From Pseudomonadota bacterium (GTDB lineage: Bacteria > Pseudomonadota > Gammaproteobacteria > Burkholderiales > Burkholderiaceae_B), in NCBI GenBank assembly GCA_023432075.1, contig JAEYVD010000369.1:1-7464 (forward strand): a stretch of DNA of 7,464 bases, in the 5' to 3' direction. The notes below the pieces were generated by a model. The model was not told the DNA's origin and ran no database searches. It was given only the letters and a program-made list of their open reading frames with translations. Positions 1 through 5,473 of the stretch are shown piece after piece. How positions within the stretch are numbered: the first letter of the stretch is position 1; every line of letters starts with the position of its first letter. The translations under genes and the position numbers were made by a program.

Positions 1-7
1 AAATCTA

Positions 8-20
8 TGGTCAGCCCGAT
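8..20 (+). repeat. Subterminal inverted repeat, right end of the IS
   Basis: TGGTCAGCCCGAT at 8-20 is the exact reverse complement of 1333-1345. It lies 7 bases from the window edge, beyond the transposase stop codon, so it marks the right end of the IS1111-type element. Confidence 0.85.
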
Positions 21-51
21 TTTTGCAAGCAAGTTCGTGTTGGCGTAAATT

Positions 52-178
52 GGGCTTTGCTCAAATCTATTCGGAGTCGTTTGGGGACAGGTCCCCGCTC
101 CATGATGAGAGTCGCGCCCGGCAAACCTAAAAAACGCCTCAGCATCCAGGTGCTGAATTTTTTACCAGGTTTCTTGCC
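52..178 (-). ncRNA. Candidate bridge (guide) RNA of the IS1111 element
   Basis: IS110-family transposases are guided by an element-encoded bridge RNA, which in the IS1111 group is encoded downstream of the transposase. This region has that position. In the minus-strand transcript two stem-loops follow each other. The first (178 to 120) pairs GGC 120-122 with GCC 176-178, AAACCT 123-128 with AGGTTT 167-172, six A with six T (129-134/158-163) and TCAGCA with TGCTGA (139-144/151-156); it contains a CGCC/A internal loop. The second (119 to 52) pairs GGGC/GCCC, CTC/GAG, GGAG/CTCC and GGGGAC/GTCCCC; it contains an internal loop formed by 63-72 and 102-106. That loop holds an 8-nt copy of the element's right end. 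The folding was done by eye and the transcript ends are unknown. The RNA may extend from about 255 to 21. Confidence 0.6.
63..70 (+). repeat. Direct repeat of the IS right-end sequence inside the candidate bridge RNA
   Basis: AAATCTAT occurs at 1-8, spanning the right end of the element and its flank, and again at 63-70 in the unpaired side of the second stem-loop of the candidate bridge RNA. An RNA read on the minus strand would therefore contain AUAGAUUU, identical to the strand that crosses the right end. This is what a donor guide is expected to look like. An 8-nt match is short, so chance cannot be excluded. Confidence 0.5.
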
Positions 179-255
179 AGGCCGTTGAGCCGTTTATGTC
201 TTCACGTACTCGCGTCGCAAAACCAGGAAGTGACTGCGTAAAACGGTGATGAAGG

Positions 256-1281
256 TCAGGCTGCGCTAACAGCCTGCTCACTTCGGTAGTTCGTTCCGTT
301 GGCTAGGATGGCCCAGGCTATCCTAGCCATTTTATTGGCCAGCGCGCAGGCCACCACATTCGAGTGGCGTCGAGCCAGCAGATCACGCACCCAAACGCCC
401 AGCCGATCCGTGCGCCGGTCAATGCGCTGCATGATCGCGCGTGCACCCTGCACCAACAGCCGCCTGAGATTCTTGTCGCCGCGCTTGCTGATGCCCAGCA
501 GCGTGGGCTTGCCACCCGTGCTGTACTGTCGTGGCACCAACCCTACCGAGGCCGCGAACTGGCGTGCCGAACCGAACTGCTGCGCGTCGCCCAATTCGGT
601 CATCAGCACGCTGGCCGTGATAGGTCCGATGCCAGGGATCTCCAGCAGCCGCTGGCTGCGCTCGTCCTCGCGCAGTTGCTGGCACAGTTCGCGTTCGATC
701 TGGCCGATCTGCTCGTCCAGGTACTTGAAATGTTCTTGCAGCCGCTCAAGCAGCGCCACCAACCGGGGCGGCAGCTCATGCTCGGCCAGCACTGCCGGCA
801 GGCGTCGGATGATGGCTTGCCCGCGCGCTAGGCTGATGCCGAACTCCAGCAAGAAAGCGTGGACCTGGTTGATCACGCCGGTGCGCTCACGCACCAGCGA
901 CTCTCGTACGCGGTGCAGCGCCGAGACGGTCTGCTGGGCCTCGTTGCGGGCACTCACGAACCGCATGCTCGGGCGCGAGGCGGCTTCGCAGATCGCCTGC
1001 GCATCAGCAAAGTCATTCTTGTTGCCCTGCACGAATGGGCGCACGAACTGGGGCGAGATCAGCTTGGCCAGGTGGCCCAGCGCCTGGATGCGGCGCGCCA
1101 TCCAATGCGCGCCCGCGCAGGCCTCCATCACCACAGTGCTGCAAGGCGTGTTGCCCAGCAACGTGAACAGTTGCTGGCGAGTGCACTTCTTGCGAAACAT
1201 CATCCTGCCGCTCGCATCCTGCCCGTGCAGATGGAAGCTATGCTTGCCCAGATCAATGCCAATCAGCGTGACGGTGCTCAT
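256..1281 (-). CDS. IS110-family transposase (IS1111 group, DEDD type)
   Basis: A 341-aa recombinase that cuts and rejoins DNA at the element ends and target under RNA guidance. The N-terminal RuvC-like domain opens with IGIDLGKHSFHLHGQD; the likely metal-binding acidic residues are D10, E53 (VMEAC), D90 and D93 (KNDFADA). Residues about 115-205 form a helical, probably coiled-coil linker. The C-terminal Transposase_20 domain starts with the helix-hairpin-helix IPGIGPITA (215-223) and carries RQYSTGGKPTLLGISKRGDKNLRR, with S254 the probable catalytic serine. The ATG at 1281 was chosen because GGGAG lies 7 nt upstream and the IGIDLGKHS motif follows at the usual distance. A GTG 30 nt further upstream lies at the edge of a leader hairpin and has no ribosome site. 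The length is normal and there is no frameshift, so the element looks intact. Expression may depend on the circular intermediate or on read-through from outside. Confidence 0.95.
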   Translation of the reverse strand: MSTVTLIGIDLGKHSFHLHGQDASGRMMFRKKCTRQQLFTLLGNTPCSTVVMEACAGAHWMARRIQALGHLAKLISPQFVRPFVQGNKNDFADAQAICEAASRPSMRFVSARNEAQQTVSALHRVRESLVRERTGVINQVHAFLLEFGISLARGQAIIRRLPAVLAEHELPPRLVALLERLQEHFKYLDEQIGQIERELCQQLREDERSQRLLEIPGIGPITASVLMTELGDAQQFGSARQFAASVGLVPRQYSTGGKPTLLGISKRGDKNLRRLLVQGARAIMQRIDRRTDRLGVWVRDLLARRHSNVVACALANKMARIAWAILANGTNYRSEQAVSAA

Positions 1282-1303
1282 GAGAGGTCTCCCAGAAAGA
1301 ACA

Positions 1304-1334
1304 ATCCCCACTCAGCGTACCGCTTCGTGGGGAT
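1304..1334 (-). other. Leader hairpin between IS left end and transposase ribosome site
   Basis: ATCCCCA (1304-1310) pairs perfectly with TGGGGAT (1328-1334). Inside it, AGCG (1314-1317) pairs with CGCT (1321-1324), separated from the outer stem by a symmetric 3x3 internal loop. The hairpin lies about 10 nt upstream of the GGGAG ribosome site (1289-1293) and overlaps the inverted repeat by two bases. It could damp transposase translation from transcripts entering from the dUTPase side, or shape the left end for recombination. Either role is inferred. Confidence 0.5.
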
Positions 1335-1345
1335 CGGGCTGACCA
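1333..1345 (-). repeat. Subterminal inverted repeat, left end of the IS
   Basis: ATCGGGCTGACCA on the plus strand is the perfect 13-bp partner of 8-20. It lies about 50 bp upstream of the transposase start. The seven bases beyond it (1346-1352, AATGAGC in the element's orientation) are the usual IS1111 left-end extension, after which the host hairpin begins. Confidence 0.85.
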
Positions 1346-1352
1346 GCTCATT

Positions 1353-1372
1353 AACGCCGCGATTGCGGCGTT
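1353..1372 (-). terminator. Intrinsic-terminator-like hairpin, split from its tail by the IS
   Basis: AACGCCGC (1353-1360) and GCGGCGTT (1365-1372) form a perfect 8-bp stem with a GATT loop, 23 nt past the dUTPase stop codon. On the minus strand the stem is followed at once by AATGAGC, the outer bases of the IS left end, instead of a T run. The likely original U-tract was displaced by the insertion. Read on the plus strand the stem is followed by TGATTTC, a weak T-rich tail. Confidence 0.65.
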
Positions 1373-1395
1373 TGATTTCAGGCATCCGCGGCGGC

Positions 1396-2064
1396 TTACA
1401 GCCGCGAGTAGGCCGCTTCCAATTCGCGATGCAGGACGTCGGCAAAGTCCGCGCTGGCCGGATCCTGCTGCGACAGCAGGCGGGCGAGCACGACATTGTC
1501 TTCCTCTCCGTTCCAGATTTTGATGTAGGTGCCTTCCTTGTAGCCGTGCTGCTGGCGGAAGATGTTCAGCACGTTCTTGGACACGTACTGCGTGTAGGCG
1601 TCGTTCCAGGTCATGTCGCACGCGGTCATGGTCTGCTCCAGGACCTTGAAGCTGGCGCGGCCGCATACCGCCAGGCCGCCGATCAGCTCAAGCAATTCCG
1701 GCACGTTCAGGGCGGCGAGGTCATGGGTCTTGCCGTCCAGCGCGACGGTTGCGGGCGCGGCCAGGTCGGCGACCAACGCGCGCGCGGCGGCCTCGGCGTC
1801 GCCCGCCGCTTGAACGATCGTGTGCGACAGGTAAAAGTGCAGGATGTCGACCAGTTCCATCTGGACCTGCGGCAGGTCGATGGTCTGCTTCTTCCACCAC
1901 TTCCAGCCGTAGTGTTCCAGCGCCTCGGCCGATTCGACGAAGGCGGCGCGCAGGAAGCGGGCGCCGCCATTGACCCAATCCGGATTGATCATGCTGTTCA
2001 GGTGGCCTTGCAGCTTCAGCATCGTGGCCGCCTGGGCCTGGTTCAATCCGACTACGTTGTTCAC
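1396..2064 (-). CDS. dUTP diphosphatase, all-alpha dimeric type (dUTPase_2)
   Basis: Hydrolyses dUTP to dUMP and diphosphate, keeping uracil out of DNA and supplying the dTMP precursor; cytosolic. The protein belongs to the all-alpha NTP pyrophosphatase group, not the trimeric Dut family. The magnesium-binding ExxE...ExxD signature is visible: ESAE in VESAEALEHYGWKWWK, then ELVD in VQMELVDILHFYLSHT. The C-terminal part contains VSKNVLNIFRQQHGYKEGTYIKIWNGEEDN, typical of this family. Length is about 222 aa. No ATG is available, because an in-frame stop (2089-2091) precedes two GTG codons at 2070 and 2064. GTG 2064 is preferred because GGAG sits 5 nt upstream, whereas the same GGAG overlaps the 2070 codon; the choice changes only two residues. 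The gene follows the small membrane protein gene after about 70 bp. Its terminator was apparently hit by the IS element. Confidence 0.88.
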   Translation of the reverse strand: MNNVVGLNQAQAATMLKLQGHLNSMINPDWVNGGARFLRAAFVESAEALEHYGWKWWKKQTIDLPQVQMELVDILHFYLSHTIVQAAGDAEAAARALVADLAAPATVALDGKTHDLAALNVPELLELIGGLAVCGRASFKVLEQTMTACDMTWNDAYTQYVSKNVLNIFRQQHGYKEGTYIKIWNGEEDNVVLARLLSQQDPASADFADVLHRELEAAYSRL

Positions 2065-2115
2065 TTTCACTCCGGGGGTGGGGCAGGTTCAATGGCCGGA
2101 AATGTTAGCACCAAC

Positions 2116-2136
2116 GCCCGCCAGCCAAGTGCGGGC
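2116..2136 (-). terminator. Hairpin after the small membrane protein gene (possible weak terminator)
   Basis: GCCCGC (2116-2121) pairs with GCGGGC (2131-2136) around a 9-nt loop. It starts 2 nt after the stop codon of the membrane protein gene. There is no convincing T run on the minus strand, so it may only slow transcription or protect the mRNA. It separates that gene from the dUTPase gene. Confidence 0.3.
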
Positions 2137-2138
2137 CG

Positions 2139-2690
2139 TCAAGTGCCGTCTTTGCGGTACGTGGACGGCGTCAGGGGCGGCAACTTGTTCAAGGGCGTCT
2201 TGCGGGGATTGCGGGCGCCGCTGGCCGCCTTGAACAGCATGAAGGCAAAGAACGCCAGGAATATCGCTGGCATCAACTCGTCCAGTTCGAACCGGGGGCT
2301 CTGCAGCGCACGGAAGGCGATGTTGGCGGCCGCCCAGCCCGCCAGGATGCCGGCCACGGTCAGCACGACGCCGAGCTTGCGCCGTCCCGCCTGTCGGGCG
2401 AGGGTGATGTTGGCTTCGTCGGGCTGGCCCGGCGCCGTCGCCAAAGGCGCTTGGGAAGCAGAGCGCGACCGCGGGGCGGACGAAGCCGTATTGCCCCACG
2501 GGGCTTCCGACAGCGAACCCGGGGTGGGAGAGGGCGACGCAGCCACGGGCGTGGGCACGGTCACCGGGGACGTTTGCCTGCGGGCGTCGCGCCGGCTTGC
2601 GATGCGGCCGGGCGAGGCGCCGCCGGCGCTGGTCAACTCTTCGATATAGCGCGCGAAATCGCCGTTCTTGGGCTCGGCATCGATGGCCAT
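2139..2690 (-). CDS. Hypothetical membrane protein with Pro/Ser-rich linker and two C-terminal helices
   Basis: A 183-aa protein I do not recognise. Residues 1-25 form a soluble, partly acidic head (MAIDAEPKNGDFARYIEEL). Residues about 26-95 are low-complexity, rich in Pro, Ser, Ala and Arg, and probably disordered. Two hydrophobic helices follow at about 106-126 (LGVVLTVAGILAGWAAANIAF) and 139-155 (LMPAIFLAFFAFMLFKA), joined by a short acidic loop. The tail from 156 on is basic (ARNPRKTPLNK...). There is no signal peptide, so a cytoplasmic head and tail with a hairpin in the inner membrane is likely. GGAGAG 4-5 nt upstream of the ATG supports the start. The gene begins 13 bp after the DedA stop, so the two are probably co-transcribed and may act at the same membrane. 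Function unknown. Confidence 0.75.
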   Translation of the reverse strand: MAIDAEPKNGDFARYIEELTSAGGASPGRIASRRDARRQTSPVTVPTPVAASPSPTPGSLSEAPWGNTASSAPRSRSASQAPLATAPGQPDEANITLARQAGRRKLGVVLTVAGILAGWAAANIAFRALQSPRFELDELMPAIFLAFFAFMLFKAASGARNPRKTPLNKLPPLTPSTYRKDGT

Positions 2691-2703
2691 GACGCTCTCC
2701 GGA

Positions 2704-3342
2704 TCAATTGCCCCGCCGCACGCGCACCGGTTGGCGGCGCTTGCGCACCATGGCGAGGAGAAGCCCGCATCCTAGCAAAACCGACAGCCCTGCGCCGATC
2801 ATCATGGCAATTTGCTGCGCGTTTTCCGCTGTGCCCAGGCTGCGCGCGGTGATGTAGCCCGGCGCCAGCATCAGCGGCATCCAGAGTACGGCCGACAGCA
2901 CGTTGGCCATCTGGAAGCGGCTGTGCGCCATGCCCATCACGCCCGCCACCGTGGGAATCGTGGAGCGGATTGGGCCCAGGAAACGGCCGATCAGCACGGA
3001 CGCAAACCCGTAGCGGTAAAAGAACAGCCGCGCCCGGGCCACGCCGGTGCGCTGCTGCTTGAGCGGCCAGCGCCGCAGTACGCTCGGGCCCGCCCAGCGT
3101 CCCAGGTAATACGACAGCGCGTCGCCCACGATGGCGCCCGCGATGCCCCAGATGATCACGCCCCAGGGCGCGAGCGTGCCGGAGCCGATGAGGCCGCCGG
3201 TCAGCAGCAGCAGGGCGGTGGCCGGAATGAACAGGCCCAGGAGCACCATGGATTCGCCCATCGTGAGGAGGAAGGTGATCGGTCCGGCCCAGGCCTGGTT
3301 GGCCTCGATGAACTGGCCGATCTGAGTGATGTATTCGTCCAT
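2704..3342 (-). CDS. DedA-family (VTT domain) inner-membrane protein
   Basis: A 212-aa polytopic inner-membrane protein of the DedA/VTT family. Members are implicated in returning lipid carriers such as undecaprenyl phosphate across the membrane and in proton-dependent stress tolerance. Visible family features are GE30SMVLLGLFIP, the GDALSYYLGRWAG segment (73-85) and the signature GRFLGPIRSTIPTVAGV, with R120 and R126 spaced like the two essential arginines of E. coli YqjA. Hydrophobic segments lie near 22-52, 60-80, 146-168 and 176-198; the end is strongly basic. The acidic residue usually found in the PGD/PGE motif is T42 here (PAT). The start at 3342 fits the family's usual length; an open frame further upstream overlaps the divergent gene and lacks homologous-looking sequence. 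No strong ribosome site is visible. The gene shares a 106-bp divergent promoter region with the hydrolase gene. Confidence 0.9.
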   Translation of the reverse strand: MDEYITQIGQFIEANQAWAGPITFLLTMGESMVLLGLFIPATALLLLTGGLIGSGTLAPWGVIIWGIAGAIVGDALSYYLGRWAGPSVLRRWPLKQQRTGVARARLFFYRYGFASVLIGRFLGPIRSTIPTVAGVMGMAHSRFQMANVLSAVLWMPLMLAPGYITARSLGTAENAQQIAMMIGAGLSVLLGCGLLLAMVRKRRQPVRVRRGN

Positions 3343-3356
3343 GAATGCAAAGTTGA

Positions 3357-3386
3357 AAATTAGCTGAACGCAATCGGGTATGTTAA
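3357..3386 (-). promoter_or_regulatory. Weak candidate promoter for the DedA gene
   Basis: On the minus strand TTAACA (3381-3386) and TAATTT (3357-3362) are separated by 18 bp and lie a short distance upstream of the DedA ATG. The match to a sigma-70 -10 box is poor. The 106 bp between the divergent genes must contain promoters for both. I see no clear plus-strand promoter there, only a GGCCGGCC palindrome and the GGAG ribosome site (about 3441-3444) of the hydrolase gene. Confidence 0.22.
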
Positions 3387-3448
3387 CGCCTGCGCGGCCG
3401 GCCGTAACGCGGCTAGGCCATTTGGCGGAATGCTGACGTTGGAGAAAC

Positions 3449-4489
3449 ATGGATTCAGTTACACAAGCGGTGCTGGGCGCCGGCATCCAGGGCGCCTTGC
3501 TGGGGCGCGTGCAGGGCAGACGCGCCCTTGTCTATGGCGCGGCGCTGGCTACCCTGCCGGATCTGGACGTCCTGATGAGCTACCCGGATCCGGTGTCGCT
3601 CATGACGTATCACCGGGGCTTTTCGCATTCCGTCTTCGTACTGACCGGACTGGCGATGTTGCTGGCGTGGCTGATACGCAAGTTCTGGCCCAATGCGCCC
3701 TATAGCGGGCGGCGGCTCTTCCTGACGATATGGCTGGTGCTGATCACGCATCCCATCCTGGATGCCTTCACGGTGTATGGCACGCAATTGTTCTGGCCGC
3801 TGGCGCTGACGCCGGAGAGCTGGTCGTCCGTGTTCATCATCGATCCGGTGTACACCGTGCCGCTGCTCATTGCGGTCGTGTTCGCGGTCATCGCCGGCAT
3901 GACCCGCACCGCGCGGCGCGTGCTGCTGGGCGCGCTGGTGTTCAGCACCGCCTACCTGGGCTTCGGGTTGGCAGGCAGGATGGCGGCCGAGCAGCGCGTG
4001 CACGAGGCCATGCAGGCGCGGGGCATTGCGGTGACGCAGGTGCGGGCCATCCCCATGCCATTCAACACGCTGGTGTGGCGCGTGATCGCCAAGACCGGCG
4101 ACGGCAGCTATTACGAGTCGGTCAGCAGCCTCTTTGATCGTCATCCGCCGGAATGGGTGCGGTTGCCGCTCAACCTGGAGGCAGGGCGGGTTCTGGCCGG
4201 CGCGCCGCTGCATGAACGCCTGCGCTGGTTCACGGACGACTGGCTGCGCTATGACGTGATCGGCGATGCGCTGGTGGTGTCGGACTTGCGAATGGGCATG
4301 GCCGGGCATTACACGTTCCGCTTCAAGATGGGCGAACGTGCGCCGGACGGAACGTGGAGCGCCATCACGCCGTCTGTCTGGCCCACCAACCGTGGCGGAT
4401 GGACCGAAATGAAACTGGTCCTCGGCCGCATCCTGCAAGCGCAACCGCCGCTGCCGCTGGCGCAATGGTCGGAATTGGCCAAGCAGTAA
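3449..4489 (+). CDS. YdjM-type membrane-bound metal-dependent hydrolase (DUF457 family)
   Basis: A 346-aa inner-membrane protein of the YdjM/YbcI group of putative metal-dependent hydrolases; substrate unknown. The conserved N-terminal block MDSVTQAVLGAGIQGALLG is followed by the expected metal-ligand motifs: PDLD (D38, D40), HRGFSHS (H55, H60) and THPILDAFTVYGTQLFWPL (H101, D105). Hydrophobic segments lie near 63-79, 90-107, 128-150 and 156-176. From about 177 to 346 there is a soluble region rich in Trp and Arg, longer than in the roughly 200-aa E. coli YdjM, with no motif I can name. GGAG 5 nt upstream of the ATG supports the start. It is transcribed alone, divergent from the DedA gene, and ends at a clear terminator. 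In E. coli YdjM is linked to LexA; no SOS box is visible here. Confidence 0.88.
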   Translation: MDSVTQAVLGAGIQGALLGRVQGRRALVYGAALATLPDLDVLMSYPDPVSLMTYHRGFSHSVFVLTGLAMLLAWLIRKFWPNAPYSGRRLFLTIWLVLITHPILDAFTVYGTQLFWPLALTPESWSSVFIIDPVYTVPLLIAVVFAVIAGMTRTARRVLLGALVFSTAYLGFGLAGRMAAEQRVHEAMQARGIAVTQVRAIPMPFNTLVWRVIAKTGDGSYYESVSSLFDRHPPEWVRLPLNLEAGRVLAGAPLHERLRWFTDDWLRYDVIGDALVVSDLRMGMAGHYTFRFKMGERAPDGTWSAITPSVWPTNRGGWTEMKLVLGRILQAQPPLPLAQWSELAKQ

Positions 4490-4518
4490 GACCGCGTCAA
4501 ACGCTGGTCCGCACGATG

Positions 4519-4550
4519 AAGGCCTCCGCGACGCGGAGGCCTTTTACTTT
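4519..4550 (+). terminator. Strong intrinsic terminator after the hydrolase gene
   Basis: AAGGCCTCCG (4519-4528) pairs with CGGAGGCCTT (4534-4543) around a CGACG loop, and the stem runs into TTTTACTTT (4542-4550). It begins 30 nt after the hydrolase stop and separates it from the regulator gene. Confidence 0.88.
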
Positions 4551-4561
4551 CCGGGGCCGTA

Positions 4562-4591
4562 TTGACCTGTTTCGATCGCTTGCATTATTCT
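4562..4591 (+). promoter_or_regulatory. Candidate sigma-70 promoter of the IclR-type gene
   Basis: TTGACC (4562-4567, five of six matches to the -35 box) and TATTCT (4586-4591, four of six matches to the -10 box) are 18 bp apart. They lie between the upstream terminator and the regulator gene, in a locally AT-rich stretch. Transcription would begin near 4598, just before the palindrome at 4605-4618. Confidence 0.42.
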
Positions 4592-4604
4592 TGTTCTCTA
4601 ATAA

Positions 4605-4629
4605 GGAACTTAGGTTCCGTTTTATGGAA
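4605..4629 (+). promoter_or_regulatory. Candidate IclR-type operator (GGAAC/GTTCC palindrome)
   Basis: GGAAC-TTAG-GTTCC (4605-4618) is a perfect inverted repeat with a 4-nt centre. A further GGAA at 4626-4629 pairs with the TTCC at 4615-4618 across 7 nt, giving three alternating half sites. IclR proteins commonly bind GGAA/TTCC-type palindromes upstream of their own gene. Here the site would lie just downstream of the predicted start of transcription and overlap the ribosome site, which suits autorepression. Confidence 0.42.
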
Positions 4630-4634
4630 TAAGC

Positions 4635-5402
4635 ATGAGTATTCTTGACGGCGTCCAACGCGTGCTTTCGCTCTACGCGGAAGGCGCGGCCGAATTGAGC
4701 TTCACGGAAGTCGCGGCGCGCCTGGCCATGCCCAAGAGCACGGCCTCGCGCCTGTTGAACCAGATGCAGAACTATGGCCTGCTCGACCAGGATGCGGCCA
4801 CGCGCCGCTATCGCCCCGGCGCGCTGCTGGCGCAGGCGGTGCGCGCCGGCTTGGCCGCCACGCCACTGGACGAGGCCTGCCGCGCCGTGCTCGCCCGTCT
4901 GTCCGACGACAGCGGGTTGACCGCCTACCTGTCCACCCTTAACCACCGTGAAACCGTCGTGCTGCAGCGCTTGAACGGCTCGCACCCGGTGCAGGTGCTA
5001 TCGCCGCCGGGCTCGCGCCGTGCCGCGTCCGGCACCGCGATGGGACGGGCCCTGCTGTCGCGCCTGACCGATGCCGAATTCGAGGCGCTGTATGGCGCCG
5101 ACCCTGCCCAGCCGCTGCCCGTCGAAGGGCGCGACTGCCCAGCCACCGTGGGCGATTTGGCGCGCCTGGTGGCGCAGACGCGCGCCGATCAGTGCGGGGT
5201 CGCCATCGATCAGGCCATGCCCGGCATCGGCGCCGTGGCCGCCGCCGTGCGCGACCCCGCCACCGGCGAGTTGCGCGGGCTATGCCTGTCGTTCGTCTCC
5301 TTCCAGGCCGACGAGGCGCGCGTGGCCGTGCTGCGCGAATCGGTCATGCAGCAGGTGGGCGCGCTGGGCCGCGAGTTGAACGATCCCTACTGGCTGAACT
5401 GA
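4635..5402 (+). CDS. IclR-family transcriptional regulator
   Basis: A 255-aa DNA-binding regulator. The N-terminal winged helix-turn-helix covers about residues 1-62 (SILDGVQRVLSLY, then LSFTEVAARLAMPKSTASRLLNQMQNYGLL as the HTH, and the wing DQDAATRRYRPGALL). A short linker helix leads to the effector domain, about 78-250, with the classic IclR segment ASGTAMGRALLSRL (131-144) and the ligand-side stretch DQCGVAIDQAMPGIGAVAAAVRDPATG. Length matches the family. The ATG at 4635 is supported by GGAA about 5 nt upstream and by the position of the HTH. The dipeptidase gene starts about 70 bp after its stop codon, so it probably controls the peptide-degradation cluster that follows. The ligand may be a peptide, amino acid or aromatic acid; the sequence does not decide which. 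Confidence 0.9.
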   Translation: MSILDGVQRVLSLYAEGAAELSFTEVAARLAMPKSTASRLLNQMQNYGLLDQDAATRRYRPGALLAQAVRAGLAATPLDEACRAVLARLSDDSGLTAYLSTLNHRETVVLQRLNGSHPVQVLSPPGSRRAASGTAMGRALLSRLTDAEFEALYGADPAQPLPVEGRDCPATVGDLARLVAQTRADQCGVAIDQAMPGIGAVAAAVRDPATGELRGLCLSFVSFQADEARVAVLRESVMQQVGALGRELNDPYWLN

Positions 5403-5473
5403 CCGCCTGCATTCACGGCGCCGGCCGCAATCCGCCGCGCCCAGAACCCTTACTCTTTCGGACTCTGACTTTC

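Larger units (their letters stand above)
5..1352 (-). mobile_element. IS110-family (IS1111-group) insertion sequence
   Basis: The element is read on the minus strand, so its left end is near 1352 and its right end near 5. Seen directly: one transposase gene, 13-bp subterminal inverted repeats at 1333-1345 and 8-20, a short leader (1282-1332) and about 235 bp of non-coding DNA after the transposase stop. Subterminal rather than terminal repeats, with a few bases outside them, are the known layout of the IS1111 group, usually about 7 bp on the transposase-proximal side and 3 bp on the other. Applying that rule places the ends at about 1352 and 5. The 1352 boundary coincides with the foot of a hairpin (1353-1372) in the host DNA. 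No target duplication is seen or expected. The exact ends are uncertain by a few bases, and only about 4 bp of flank remain at the window start. Confidence 0.85.

Noticed and set aside
83..96. GGGGACAGGTCCCC as a stand-alone REP-type palindrome
   Set aside because: It lies inside the IS right end and is flanked by further matching stems (GGAG/CTCC, GGGC/GCCC), so it is better read as the tip of a larger RNA hairpin.
129..163. Simple bidirectional intrinsic terminator (A6, hairpin TCAGCA/TGCTGA, T6)
   Set aside because: It could terminate transcription on either strand, especially plus, and I cannot exclude that. The extra outer pairing (120-128 with 167-178) and its place in an IS1111 right end make a guide-RNA stem the better explanation.
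1282..1311. Earlier GTG start for the transposase at 1311
   Set aside because: It would begin at the edge of the leader hairpin without a ribosome site, and the added residues are not typical of the family.
299..1342. Long plus-strand open frame across the transposase gene
   Set aside because: Its product is compositionally odd (Ser/Arg/Cys-rich) and matches no family, while the opposite strand encodes a clear IS110 transposase. It is an antisense shadow.
859..2649. 596-codon plus-strand open frame crossing the IS, dUTPase and membrane protein genes
   Set aside because: It spans an IS boundary and is antisense to three supported genes; high GC content leaves few stop codons on the complementary strand.
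3343..3486. Upstream extension of the DedA protein
   Set aside because: It would overlap the start of the divergent hydrolase gene, and the added residues look random; the family length fits the start at 3342.
3455..4465. Minus-strand open frame opposite the YdjM-type gene
   Set aside because: The product is rich in His, Arg and Gln without any motif, while the plus strand has all the metal-ligand motifs of the family.
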